Assembly (NCBI GenBank): GCA_949358305.1
Contig: OX442319.1
Location: forward strand, 3,286,001-3,350,000
Direction: 5' to 3'
Source of the DNA: Strigamia acuminata
Taxonomy: Eukaryota; Arthropoda; Chilopoda; Geophilomorpha; Linotaeniidae
DNA length: 64,000 bases
Part shown: piece by piece, positions 20,401-30,230 of the stretch
Numbering within the stretch: position 1 is the first letter of the stretch
How the letters are laid out: the number at the start of each line of letters is the position of its first letter
Notes under the pieces: generated by a model
The model's input: only the letters and a program-made list of their open reading frames with translations
The model's database searches: none
Told to the model about the DNA's origin: nothing
Position numbers and translations under genes: made by a program

Positions 20401-22289
20401 TTACACAACTCTGTCTTGCCGGCATTCATCGTGAATCCTGCCGCGTCAAGAAGTGTCAAAACTTGCTTCAGATGTTCTACATGCTCTTCAAATGTTTTAC
20501 TAAAGACAATAATGTCGTCGATGTAAACAAAGACGCATTTGTAAAGAAACTCCGCAAGCGTAAGATTCATAGCGCGTTGCAGTGTTGCGGGGCCATTTAT
20601 TGGTCCAAAAGGCATGCGGACATACTCGTAGAGTCCGCGATGCGTGATAAAAGCGAGAAAACGTTCATCTCCCGGCCTAACGCCGATCTGATGAAACGCT
20701 TCACGTCCATCTATTATGGAAAACCACTTAGCCCCGCCCAAATATGAAAAGATGTTATCAATATCTGGGAGGGGATACACGTCAGGCATCGTTTGCGCGT
20801 TGATAGGGCGAAAGTCCATGGCACACCTCCATCTGCCATCCTTCTTGGGGACGACGACAGGAGCCACGGCACAATCACTCTTCGAGCGACGAATAATTCC
20901 CTGCGCCAGCTTTTGATCGATGTATTGATCAATGATAGCTTTTTTAGCAGGGTTTACCGGCCTAACAGGCACGTGTATTGGCCTAAAGTCAGGTTTGAGA
21001 TCAACCTCAAAAAGAGTGTTATTGCACAACCCAATTTCTTCTCTAAAGATGTTCGAAACGGGTTTTAACGCGTCAATCAAATGAGTGATGCGTTTTGGTG
21101 ATAGTTGATTTGATAACTGCCCATAAATCCAGTCCAACTTAGTCGGATCAGGACAAGGCAGATATTCAACAAAATTGGTCGTAGGAGAAAACTGTCCACC
21201 AGTGGAATCAACTTTCCCTTTTACATCCGAAATAACTGAATCGGGAGGAACTGACGGAACGGACGACTCCGCAGACTGCGACAATCTCTTCCGAGCCCTG
21301 CGCACCCGTTTAGAACGTCGGAGCTGGCTAAAACACATGGGCCTCCGGTAGACACGTGTCGTATCGCGGAATTTAGTTCTGCGCGACTTTTCGCGTCGCG
21401 GAGGTGACCAAAGAAATGTCCAACTCCTATTTTCCGCGGTCTTACGCGAAACCACCACCTTAACTCTGAATGGCGCATCGTCATGCGGTAACTCAAAAGT
21501 TTCGGCGGGCAATGTGCGATGATTCAACAAAACACAATTTACATCACTAATCGGGGCAGGAACTGCCATCTTAGGGGCGGCGGGGATTAGTGGCAACAAA
21601 AGTACTGGGTCGGAGGCCAGCACCTGTCTCATAGTCATGAAACTACGCCGTTCCTCCGAACCTCTTATGAACCAGCAATTAAGTCCATGGTCCGTACATA
21701 ACCCAACCGCTCGACAGAAATCTCGTCCGAGCAGCAAGTCCGCAGATGAGTCCTCTATAACCAAGCACACAAAAGAGATCAGAGTTTGAGGTGCACGCAC
21801 GGTTATCTCCACGCTACCCAAAACCTCAACTAATTGATTATTGGCAACGCGAATGGTCTCGTGCAGTACAACCATCTCCACCCCCATCTTCTCATGCAGC
21901 TTTTCATACAGATCTTGCGCCATGATGCAGGTCTGAGCACCAGAGTCAAACTGCGCAATAAATTGGATGTCATTCCAGACGATCTTCACATATTGGGAAT
22001 CACGTCGTACTCTTTCTCCAATCCCGATCTCAATTTTTGGCTCCTCGGACACATCTTTCTCTTTAGGAGAAATCATCACGAATGAAGTCAACTTCGGAAG
22101 TATTGGGTCAGTATTAGGCGCGGTCAACACAGATTTTGGTGGCAACACGCGCTTCACTTCCGGTGGTTCCGACACAGCTTTAGATGTTAAACCTACTTCT
22201 TCTTTGGGTCCACCACTTTGGCGTCGGACTTCAGTGGGGGCCCTCTCTCGTTTCCCGGAACGACCCAGGGTTTGTAACAGTGCGGGCAT
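17424..22289 (-). CDS. pol: Pol polyprotein of Ty3/gypsy element 1 (PR-RT-RH-IN)
   Basis: Open for 1,621 codons; translated by -1 frameshift from gag at 22250. Domains in order: aspartic protease (QFDSGAQTCI, about residue 115), reverse transcriptase with YIDD (about 588), RNase H (TDASYSGLG, about 738), a basic linker with four AT-hook GRP cores (975-1035), integrase zinc-binding HHCC (HFPPTSGHLG to CGPCQ, about 1200-1230) and the DDE core (YVDYFG, SDNAPTF, NLAERLNQS). A GPY/F-like segment follows the core. All catalytic residues I can identify are present. AT-hooks between RNase H and integrase are not part of the usual Ty3/gypsy layout. Confidence 0.95.
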   Translation of the reverse strand: MPALLQTLGRSGKRERAPTEVRRQSGGPKEEVGLTSKAVSEPPEVKRVLPPKSVLTAPNTDPILPKLTSFVMISPKEKDVSEEPKIEIGIGERVRRDSQYVKIVWNDIQFIAQFDSGAQTCIMAQDLYEKLHEKMGVEMVVLHETIRVANNQLVEVLGSVEITVRAPQTLISFVCLVIEDSSADLLLGRDFCRAVGLCTDHGLNCWFIRGSEERRSFMTMRQVLASDPVLLLPLIPAAPKMAVPAPISDVNCVLLNHRTLPAETFELPHDDAPFRVKVVVSRKTAENRSWTFLWSPPRREKSRRTKFRDTTRVYRRPMCFSQLRRSKRVRRARKRLSQSAESSVPSVPPDSVISDVKGKVDSTGGQFSPTTNFVEYLPCPDPTKLDWIYGQLSNQLSPKRITHLIDALKPVSNIFREEIGLCNNTLFEVDLKPDFRPIHVPVRPVNPAKKAIIDQYIDQKLAQGIIRRSKSDCAVAPVVVPKKDGRWRCAMDFRPINAQTMPDVYPLPDIDNIFSYLGGAKWFSIIDGREAFHQIGVRPGDERFLAFITHRGLYEYVRMPFGPINGPATLQRAMNLTLAEFLYKCVFVYIDDIIVFSKTFEEHVEHLKQVLTLLDAAGFTMNAGKTELCKRSLEVLGHIVEEGKIRPNPKKTSAIQLFPAPTNVKELQRFKGMIGYYSSFFPGYSKTCEVFRPLMKKNAPWNWTDGCQAAFEYLRDQVAASTLQRRFPDWSKPYILQTDASYSGLGAALMQLDNNGIRVPIAFASRALNSAEKNYNVTEIECLAAVWAVKRFRSYLELMDFYLESDHKCLKWLFAQREPKGRLARWILSMSDFRFTFLHCSGTSNRVADALSRAPVDPAIGIGDDDCPLVDDATYCAFFDDFASWPTIEMVELDEHFVPKPSGSKIVNAAKLRKKLRILQKRREFEELEPLELFGDSDTQPPKPPGPSRGGSVPADMENAVFDAHQLSGVTTPPAALPPKRCVGRPRKVIAPPTDLPLKRHVGRPCKVKVVPSDPVPKRKRGRPPKQKRKVGRPKKIVSPARSEHSSSPASPVSNGGKSGSERFVSDHSSDEYRTTVSPLPTRPNTRSRQTQQPLVDGQVSPYESEDLDEDRPAEHPAYELLPTQKRMREVQLADGWARGIIMYLDTGHLPPDEDEAEKIKKQSVDMALYHGLLCRYPPVTIGQRAESRRIYLPEPLRRIYFHCLHFPPTSGHLGIEKTMMRLKTRVFWPGMKKDVAEWIKVCGPCQRAKVERRLPMGEMETAKPRRRFRTIYVDYFGKKLKSSQGNCYAFVMVDAASRWVDVRLTENADVPTTIRQIEKFVQRWAFPKTLISDNAPTFRSARFQAHCAGMGIVNKYISVYHPQGNLAERLNQSLKTCILAYIDEHVNWDRHIGYFILAINASYQTSLKFSPYMMIVGQEARYPGDLDSDTDDGDPLPPDEARYLHRYMLRVGAEARKNLEIANLRHKRWYDRKRRPHDFKPGDWVTLRSRILSSADKQVSAGFQQRTEGIYIIHRIIGPNTVLLMKEDGSVTQPYHIVDLRHWYRDPDEDAKDSEDVPDPLEVLSAVRYGCGASSISRVDMDDIHARVDKFSAESREICIKYYAENNIRYNDCEQEEDPP

Positions 22290-24181
22290 AGCGGAGCGTT
22301 CAATTTAATGTCACGCATATACCACCGATCGCGTCTGTTTTTAGCCCACTCCGCTCCGGGTGGCAACTTAATGTCCTTAGGTGGGCCGGAGCCCTGAGCG
22401 AAGGAGTTGTTTTGACTGCAGACATGAGGTTCTCCAGTCTCTACCGGTGGCTCTGTTCCAACAATAGGCACAGTTTTCGCAGCCATGATACTACGGACTG
22501 TCTGTGCCATTACGCTTTGATTGTCATCGTCAAACATGCCACCTTCCTCTAATTCACCCAAGACTTCCATCACGGCCACAACCTTATTGCGCGTGAAAAA
22601 ATGTCGAGTCGGGTTCTTAGTCGCCTCAACCGGTTTCTTCACGGCGGCTTCTTGCCTAGTCTGAGCTGCATGCTGGGGAACCGGCATTTGGCCTCGCTTA
22701 ACCCCGTGCAGGTCGAAATCTTTTTTATGGAGAGATCGTAGTTGCAGCTCGCTATCTGCTTGCTGTCCCCTAACAATGGCTTGTGACAAGGTTAATACGC
22801 CCATTTGACGCATGACTTCCGCAACGTCAGGTTGCAGTCGTCGTTGGGCTATATCCCATTTTTGACTGTCCCCAACTATCCCTGTTTTTTGTAGGAATCG
22901 GTTAGTCTCGCGCAAAAATTTTGCAGTTGGCTCCCCCATCGCCTGTCGCTTTTCCGCCAAATTGACAGTAGCTTCAGCGACGGTGAGAGAGAACGCGTCT
23001 TTAAACAAATGCGCGAACTCATCCCAAAACTCAGGCTTCGGAAGCAAATCAATGTACCAGTCCAGAGCCTCGCCTTTTAAAGCTTGAGGCACATAATACT
23101 CAAGATACACCGACTCCGCCATTCCCGAAGTAAAGAAATGGGCTCGCAGTTGAGTGAGAAACAAATCCACTGCGTTATAGGCGCCCTTGCTCACATTGAA
23201 CTCCGGTAACTTCCCCATCCTCATACCGGAAGTTCGAGCAAACTGCTGTGGTTGCTGCCGCCATTGCGGTTGCGGTAATTGCCCTGTCTGTTGAAATACA
23301 GGTATTTGTGGAACAGCACCAGTTTGAAGCGGAACATTAGGCCTTGGCCGCTGCCCACTTTGAGAATTTCTCTCTCTTTCCAGCTGGCTCAACGGTATGG
23401 ATGGCGGTGCACCCACTACCGATGCCTTACTGCGAATTATTGATCGCATTATTTCGCTGTTAATTTGGATAACGGCTGGATCCACTTCACGAGACTGCAA
23501 ATGGATTCTCCCCTGCACACTGGGTGCTGCACGGGCCCCACCCAATATTATCTCACTTGGCGTTAGGATTACAGACGCGTCTCCAGTGGAACGAGGTATA
23601 ATTTGGGGAACCGTCCGCCCCGACACGCCCAGGAGGATATGAGGTTCCTGTGGCGGCGGAATTAATGGAATTCCACCCACCAATGGCGGTCGTTGAGCAG
23701 TACAGTCCTCCACCACTTTCCTTACACGTTCGACCGTAGCTTCGGCCCAACCATGCAATTGTGCATTTATGGCCCGATCCAGTCTTGCGGAAATTGCCAC
23801 CTCCATATCATGGAGATAAGCCCCCAAACCAGGCACCTCCGGTGGCGCTTCTGATTCATTTCTTGTTGGAGCCGAAGCAATGTTTTGCAAACGCGCTGGT
23901 TCTTCCAACTCAGCTATAGCGCTGGCCGGAGTTGCAGTATGCACGCTTATCGGCCCCTCCAAAGTGGGGTTTATATCTCTTTCCATAGAGCTAGGCTGGT
24001 CAGTGGAATCTGTTGGTATTTCCTCCAGCATCCCACGAAGAGCGCCCGGTCTCAGACCGCGTAATCTTTCAACTTCCTCACGTCGCTGTCTCTCTACACG
24101 TAAACGCACAGGATCCCAGCGATCTATGAGGTCGGCAAACATCCCTCTCTTTTTCTCGGGAGTTTCTTCCTTATTCGCCAT
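22193..24181 (-). CDS. gag: Gag of Ty3/gypsy element 1
   Basis: The start MANKEETPEKK at 24181 is preferred over the upstream in-frame Met at 24214, which adds a hydrophobic leader. The middle carries a retrotransposon-gag domain (FLTQLRAHFF, YYVPQALKGEALDWYIDLL, FAHLFKDAFSL, AKFLRETNRFLQ). The C-terminus has only CPHC and no complete CCHC knuckle. It ends at 22193, overlapping pol by 97 bases in the -1 frame. Confidence 0.88.
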   Translation of the reverse strand: MANKEETPEKKRGMFADLIDRWDPVRLRVERQRREEVERLRGLRPGALRGMLEEIPTDSTDQPSSMERDINPTLEGPISVHTATPASAIAELEEPARLQNIASAPTRNESEAPPEVPGLGAYLHDMEVAISARLDRAINAQLHGWAEATVERVRKVVEDCTAQRPPLVGGIPLIPPPQEPHILLGVSGRTVPQIIPRSTGDASVILTPSEIILGGARAAPSVQGRIHLQSREVDPAVIQINSEIMRSIIRSKASVVGAPPSIPLSQLERERNSQSGQRPRPNVPLQTGAVPQIPVFQQTGQLPQPQWRQQPQQFARTSGMRMGKLPEFNVSKGAYNAVDLFLTQLRAHFFTSGMAESVYLEYYVPQALKGEALDWYIDLLPKPEFWDEFAHLFKDAFSLTVAEATVNLAEKRQAMGEPTAKFLRETNRFLQKTGIVGDSQKWDIAQRRLQPDVAEVMRQMGVLTLSQAIVRGQQADSELQLRSLHKKDFDLHGVKRGQMPVPQHAAQTRQEAAVKKPVEATKNPTRHFFTRNKVVAVMEVLGELEEGGMFDDDNQSVMAQTVRSIMAAKTVPIVGTEPPVETGEPHVCSQNNSFAQGSGPPKDIKLPPGAEWAKNRRDRWYMRDIKLNAPLCPHCYKPWVVPGNERGPPLKSDAKVVDPKKK
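22250..22256 (-). promoter_or_regulatory. Predicted -1 ribosomal frameshift site GGGAAAC
   Basis: On the coding strand the heptamer reads G GGA AAC in the gag phase, a canonical X XXY YYZ slippery site within the gag-pol overlap. A GC-rich stretch (GAGAGAGGGCCCCCAC) follows. Slipping back one base joins gag to the pol frame at RERAPTEV. Function is inferred from the pattern. Confidence 0.78.
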
Positions 24182-24374
24182 ATTAGCGAGACAATAAGGG
24201 AAATAGCAGCTCACTGCAAATGATGCGCACCGTAATTAAACGATACGCGAGTACTATGAAAAGTTAGTTACTCTGAAACCTTCCTTTCGGCAAAATAGTC
24301 TCTAAAAAACGCCACTAATGCTTGTTAAATAGCAACTAGTTTATATGCGCTAGACTGAATAAACTCCAACAAGG

Positions 24375-24392
24375 TCCCGGGTTTCGGCACCA
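24375..24392 (-). other. Primer-binding site, tRNA-Phe type
   Basis: Two bases inside the 5' LTR the coding strand reads TGGTGCCGAAACCCGGGA. This complements an 18-nt tRNA 3' end TCCCGGGTTTCGGCACCA, which matches the acceptor/T-arm end of animal cytosolic tRNA-Phe as I recall it. Confidence 0.75.
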
Positions 24393-24394
24393 CG

Positions 24395-25398
24395 TGTCAT
24401 GAACCGGTTGTTTCTGGTTGTTTGAAACCGCGTTTGAAAGACGCGCCAGTTACGATACTGGGAGAGCCTGGTCCCGAATAAGGGCCCGGGCAACAATAAG
24501 CAGCCTGGAGGGTGGCGGCAAGCTTATTCCCCTATTCGATCATTTCACAAATTTTACCGGGTTTGTTGGAGCCTTAAAAATGGAAGAAGTGATGCTCACG
24601 TGCGGACTTAACAACGCAAACGTGGCTTAAGCTAATCTGGCAGGGACTCCTAATGGCGGAGCGGCCAGACCGAGCAAGCGCGCACTAATCGCGCGCAAAA
24701 GACGAAATAAACAACTCATTAGCTACTTGAATCTAATTTCTAGTCCAGAGGCACGTCAGCGGCATAAAACGTCGTGTAAACACAAAAGAACATCGAAAGG
24801 AAAGGAAACAAAGATGACACGCGGAATTTAGACACGCGATATGACCATGAATATACTCAAACATGCACAATTACGTGGCATGGAGTTATACTGTGAGTTA
24901 ACACAGGAGAGACTGCCAAATGCACAATGGCCAGCTAAGGCACTTACGATAGCTCATGGTCTTACGCCTTCTGATCAGACTTGGCTGAAACAGCTCAGAA
25001 GTGAACTTGGGCCAAGTCTATCACAGAAAACAAGGGGAGAACCATGAGTCAAGCACGCGTGGGCCAATCAGGCGCGCTCGTGAATAATCATCGCGATGAG
25101 TCAGTCGCGAGTGACTAAACATTTAAATTAGGTAGGATAAACTAAACGAAATCAGGAGGGGTAACAGTGGGAAATACACAACTTAGACTAGTCTGATGTG
25201 GCAGAATTGAGCCACACCAGACCAAATCAAGGGATAAACATGAATAAGAAATGAGGACAAATCAAAACTCAAATTCAAACACAAATAGGTTTAGGGATTT
25301 ATTGAGAGTTTTAACAATGGTGGAAAACACACGGAATAACGCGCACAACACAACAATTAGGTGAGGATTACAAAGCGCGTAAATGCCGGGCCGTGACA
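24395..25398 (-). repeat. 5' LTR of Ty3/gypsy element 1
   Basis: 1,004 bp, the same sequence as 15822-16825 as far as I can read. It is bounded by the primer-binding site on one side and the ACGT target duplication on the other. Confidence 0.95.
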
Positions 25399-28300
25399 AC
25401 GTTGTATCGGCTCAAGAGTATACATGCATGTGGAATAATAAATTTAATTCTATATGTAAATATTTTTAAATAAAAGTTTCAAAATCCATTTAATTTGCAG
25501 CAGTTCATGGAAATGCAGAGATTCCAGCAACGATCGAGGAACAAAAATCTTCATTAATTACAACGCAAGGTACCTGGGGTAGTTTCAAAAATAAAATAAC
25601 CAAGAGAAAAATATTAAAAATAATAATAAATTTTCTTTTTTCTAATTTCAGATGTCTGTGATCTGAAAACAAGCCTTCAAGAGTTTTACAAAGAACTGAC
25701 AATGCCGTGTATTGCATGGTTAGACGAAGCAGAAGATTTAAAAGTAGACGAGTTTTTTATTGACCTCAAACTTGATGAATCTGCCACAACAATTCAAAAG
25801 GAAGACATCTTCAATGCGGTGGAGCAACAAAAGCCGACAAGAATTCTGATTGAAGGACAGCCTGGTTCTGGCAAAACATCGCTAGCAACAAGAATCGCTT
25901 GCGATTGGGCTTCGCAAAAAGAATATGTCAGTCAATTTGAACTCGTGTTTCTACTTCCTCTCAGAGAATTGCAGCAGCAAAGTGTTGACGATGCGATTAA
26001 ATCAATTGGCAACATTTGCGGCTTCAAAGGCTGCGACAAAATTGATGGAATTATTTCGTGTAACCAACAACAAATTCTTTTCATATTTGATGGATTGGAC
26101 GAACTATCGGTGGAAGACAGAGAACCCATTCTTAAATTATTGTATAAACAAAAGTATCGTGAAGTGACAATGTTAGTAACGTGCCGAACGGGACTGTTCA
26201 CATTGACTAAAGATGAGCGTAAACAACTGTTCCAAGGAATAAACCAAGTTCTGCAATAAGCAAATATCCATATTAGGTATTAAAAATAAAAAAAAGAAGA
26301 TGGAATTTTTAGAAAAGTTTATTGCGACTGACGGTAGCATCAAAAGTAATTTACTTGCTAACATAAAACCAACAGTCATTAACATCAAATTGTTTGATTG
26401 CCCTTTGTTTTTAATCCTGTTGGCGTTTATCGTAAACACTGAAGAAAATGTGTGGACCTTCCTATCACGAACTGAACTTTATAAGAAACTCTTCAATAGT
26501 ATAATCAAGCACAGTTGCGCAAGAAATGGAACGCCACTTGAAGATTGTTTCGATCTGTTTGATTGTGATTCATCACTGGACAACGAGAGACGCAAACTGA
26601 TTGAAGAATTTGGAAAATTGTCTTTGAAACACGTTCTTGAAAACAATCTGCAGTTTAAAAGCGACAGTTTGACCGAGCGAATTTACGAGCTTGGGTTTCT
26701 GAGCAACCACAAACAAGTGATTCGTTTTAAATCCAACCAATATTACGAAGCATTCCATTTGTCTATTGTAGAATTTTCTGCTGCCTATTACGTGTGGATG
26801 AAATACAAATCCAATAAGTCTGAATTCAAAGAAAATCTTTTGAAACCCGTGTTGCAACATTACTTAAGTTCTAAGGGTACATCTCTCGTTCTTGGCTTTA
26901 TGATTGGTTTGCTTCAAGAACAATCGTGCGACATATTCGATGCTATTCAGCCGTACTCTTTTTGTTTTTCTTCAAACTTCCATTATGTTGAGCAGCTGAT
27001 GAAGGAATTGTCTTCTCCGGAAGTGTATAACAAAGTATTCCCATTTCTCATTCATTTCGTGCCAGTGCATTTGGATCTTCGAAAGAACTATTGCAATGAA
27101 ATGTTTGGTCTAGAGTCGTTTGAAAAGTTGATTGAATATGCAATCGAATGTGGCAAAGTTGAAAGTGTTTGCGGTCACAATTTGATTCGAACACCTTGTC
27201 TGAAAAATATACGACCTTCAATTGTCAAAGTCACTTTAGATGAGATTGAAGATTTACAGGATATTTTAGCACATCTGGCATGCAAAGTAAAGGAACTGCA
27301 TATTAACATTTCATCGCTAACAAAAAATAGAGAAGCCAGCACAGAAGACCTAACAAGAATTGCTTCTACGATTGCATCTTTTCAATCGGCAACGTGTTCT
27401 CTAAAATTACATTGCGGAAATGTATCTTATACGAAACATCGACTTCGTCTACAGTCCGAAGAGATAATGTTTCAAAATCCTTTTTATTTCTTCACAATTG
27501 ATATCAGAAAAAAAATAGATAAACTATTTACAATAAGATTATTGCAAAAAACTCAAGTTACAATTTTGCAGGTGCGCTTAGTGTCAAATATGGAACTTTA
27601 TGATTTGTTTGATGCCATTGCCAATTCAAGCAGTTTACTTTATTTTGCGTTTCACAGTGTGCCTGATGCTGTGTGTGATACTGTAGTAGATTTGTTTGAC
27701 CTTACCAATGGTGGAAGCAAGAATTACGAGTATTTGGAGTTTAAGAATTGCACTGTCACTTGTAGGCAGCCATTAATAGACAGGAAATGCATTAAAACCT
27801 TGTCAGTTGATACAATTTTGAGAGAAACACTATTTGAGGTTGAGCCTGCGAACTTGAAGTGCAGGATTTCGGTTGTCGAAGAGTTACTGGAAATGAATCC
27901 TGCATGGTGTGGTACCAATTCGATTAAATACATAAACATATACAGTACAGTACGGGACATGGCAATTGCATATGCATGCACCGAAATAGGTAACATTGAA
28001 GTCAAACGACTGCTAACTTTTTTACCTACTTGTAGAAATCTTCAAACTTTAGAAATCAGTTCTAAGATGTTCAAAGATGCACAAACTTTAGTTGAGGGAT
28101 TGAAACAACTTGCAATTGAAAAATTGGTTTACAATTATGATGATCTTGCAAATCTGAATCTGTTTAAAACCATCAACACCAACTGGAAAACTGGTGTTAA
28201 AATTAAATTGCAATCTATTGACATTATATCTCACTGGTTTGGTCTGAGACGTGTGACAGGGTCAGGAGAAAAAATTGATCGTCTTTTTTTGTCAGAGATA

Positions 28301-28654
28301 TTGGAATTGTTGACAGGTTTGCAAGAAGGACATTGGAAGAGAGTGAATTTTGTTTGGTCTGACATGCTTGATTATATGTTTCGAATGAACGAAGAAAATT
28401 TAATTGATTTTACTCCCTTTAATGTTGTTCATTACAAGTATGGAAGTGAAAGTGACGATCTTGATGACCATAAATGTCGCTTTATCCAATATGCCTTTAG
28501 TGATAAAGATGCATTTGCTATTACTATGAAATGAATTTGATAATTTTTAAAGTAATTTTTTTAATGTCATTTTTGATTAATTTGGAATTAACATTTCAAT
28601 TTGTAAGTAATTACGAGTAAATTAAGCACACAATTTTAAGCAGTACCGTTTATT

Positions 28655-28735
28655 CACTTTGGTTACGATTTGATTCGAACACCGTGTCTTAAAATTTTAC
28701 GTCCTTCATAATTGTTAAGGCCACTATGTCTTAAC
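28655..28735 (+). pseudogene. Relic fragment of a third NLR-like copy
   Basis: About 75 bp matches the coding segment at 27176-27240 (TTTGATTCGAACACC, then a diverged ACGTCCTTCA), with substitutions and indels. It sits just downstream of NLR-like gene 1 and is probably left by unequal exchange or deletion of a further copy. Confidence 0.75.
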
Positions 28736-28739
28736 ATGC

Positions 28740-29430
28740 ACAGTGGAAACTTTTTATAATGAAACGCAAGGGACCCGTTATAACAAGAATTCGCTAAAAC
28801 GAATATTAGCTGAAAAAAGAATTTCATCAAAAACAACATTATTTATTTATTTATTCATAAACTATTGACAGTAGTTTACAAAATAAAATTTTCAATATCA
28901 TTAATTTTCAAAGTTAATAATGTTCAACTTGTCCTGAATCGAAATTGCCTTTCGTTTAACGGCCATTTTAAAACAGGAAATATTTCATTTTTCATTTTTC
29001 ATAGTGGTCAGAGTTGTTCTAACAACCAGCATGGCGAACGATCGCATTCCGACCGTCTCTCCGAACTGGCTGCGATGGTGACCCCATCAATCGGCACGGC
29101 GACTCTATCGCCCGTCGAAACCTGAACGTTCGTGTTGACCACGACACGGTCCAATTAGGGATGGCTGCTATGCAACCATTACTGGGGACACCATAAATCC
29201 CGTAGGCAACAATAAAGCCGTTACCCCAATATAATAACTGTGTCTCTTGTATTTCGTGGGTAGTTTTTATAGTGTGTTGCGTCCAGCGCCTCGTCGCCCT
29301 CCCCTGACCACGTGGCGTCCGTCCAAACACACAATTTTTTACTCCATACAACTCTTTATCAGTGGGGATGCATGATTACTCACTGGGTCAGCACAGTTTT
29401 TGGTGCACAAAGCAAATAAGATTGACAGCT
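28740..29430. other. Intergenic; possible solo LTR or GC-richer repeat at about 29010-29350
   Basis: No gene. The stretch about 29010-29350 is less AT-rich than its surroundings and contains AATAAAGCCGTTACC followed by TGTCTCTTG, which resembles an LTR poly(A)/U5 region. I could not find matching ends. The minus-strand frame 29019-29351 has no recognisable motif. Confidence 0.35.
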
Positions 29431-29502
29431 TCCCATGTGGTCTAGTGGCTAGGATACCTGGCTTTCACCCAGGAGGCCCGGGTTCGATTCCCGGCATGGG
29501 AA
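29431..29502 (+). tRNA. tRNA-Glu (UUC anticodon)
   Basis: Complete 72-nt cloverleaf without an intron. The acceptor stem TCCCATG pairs with CATGGGA. The anticodon arm is CCTGG-CTTTCAC-CCAGG, giving TTC. The A box is TGGTCTAGTGG and the B box GGTTCGATTCC. A Pol III TTTTTT terminator follows within ten bases. CCA is not encoded, as in eukaryotes. Confidence 0.97.
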
Positions 29503-30230
29503 AATATTTTTTGCAAATATATTCTATCGTAATTTATATTCATTTTCTCAGGCATATGCTGGTACGAAGAAAAAGAATAATGAAAAGTTGTTAAAGGAAA
29601 AGAATCCAAGTGTAAATTAGTTTAAAAATGTTTGATATTCATCTTTTTGATGACAATTAAAATAAATTAGATTTCAACCTTACTAATCCATGTGTAAATA
29701 GATGTCCTAGTGAATATGTTTTAAAAAGATGTTTTGAAATCACCAACAAAGTTCGCAGTTATCATAATGTTGTGACGATGACTGTGGCCACAAAAAAAAA
29801 ACCTTTTTCTTAACAAGACCAACCCAAACACGGCAAATCAGTCAAATTTGATGGTCGGGCCGGTTTTATTTGAGCCATCATGTTTCCCTCATCCTTTTAA
29901 ATACAAAATAAATCTTGAAAATCACTCAGGAAACTAGGTTTAAATTTTGCGCGCTAATGCTTAAGTTTGCGTCGTCAACTAAACTTAGCCAAAGGCGAAT
30001 CCAGGAAACGAAGTGATTCCATGTAGTTGTTTACATCATGGAGTTAAGAACGTAACAACAAGGTCAGTTATCAGAGTGACATTTACTGGATAACTAGGTA
30101 ACGAATTTGTGAATCTGATTGACATTAGTACCATACGCCACTCGTTTGATCTGATCAGATTTTAATTTATCCGTACGGTTCTTTAAAAATTTCTAGGCTT
30201 ATTTCGACACAGGAAAGGAGTTGCTAAACG
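29503..30230. other. Intergenic region upstream of NLR-like gene 2
   Basis: AT-rich, with no protein frame or transposon end I can support. It should contain the promoter and 5' UTR of the NACHT gene that starts at 30231. Confidence 0.45.

Larger units (their letters stand above)
15822..25398 (-). mobile_element. Full-length Ty3/gypsy LTR retrotransposon 1
   Basis: 9,577 bp, coding on the minus strand, flanked by a 4-bp duplication ACGT (15818-15821 and 25399-25402). The two 1,004-bp LTRs look identical by reading, which implies a recent insertion. Gag and Pol are in separate overlapping frames joined by a -1 slip site. There is no env-like frame: the 600 bp between pol and the 3' LTR contain only short frames. 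The element lies inside an intron of NLR-like gene 1. Confidence 0.96.
15462..28534 (+). pseudogene. NACHT-domain NLR-like gene 1, split by Ty3/gypsy and frameshifted
   Basis: Paralogue of the intact gene at 30231-33495. Exons 25501-25569 and 25652-28534 match exons 2 and 3 of the paralogue. The NACHT NTPase shows GQPGSGKTS (Walker A) and LFIFDGLDELS (Walker B). Near 26236-26258 an 8-base net deletion against the paralogue shifts the frame and stops it at 26259. The remaining frame (26300-28534) is open to the normal end. A candidate first exon, 15462-15600, opens MSLDKQCENLTG and ends in phase 1 before GT, which fits exon 2. The 9.6-kb gypsy element at 15822-25398 sits in the intervening intron. 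If expressed, the frameshift yields a truncated NACHT fragment. No effector domain such as CARD or PYD is recognisable. Confidence 0.8.

Noticed and set aside
29019-29351. 110-codon minus frame near the tRNA gene
   Set aside because: No motif or homology recognised; the stretch looks more like a repeat or LTR remnant.
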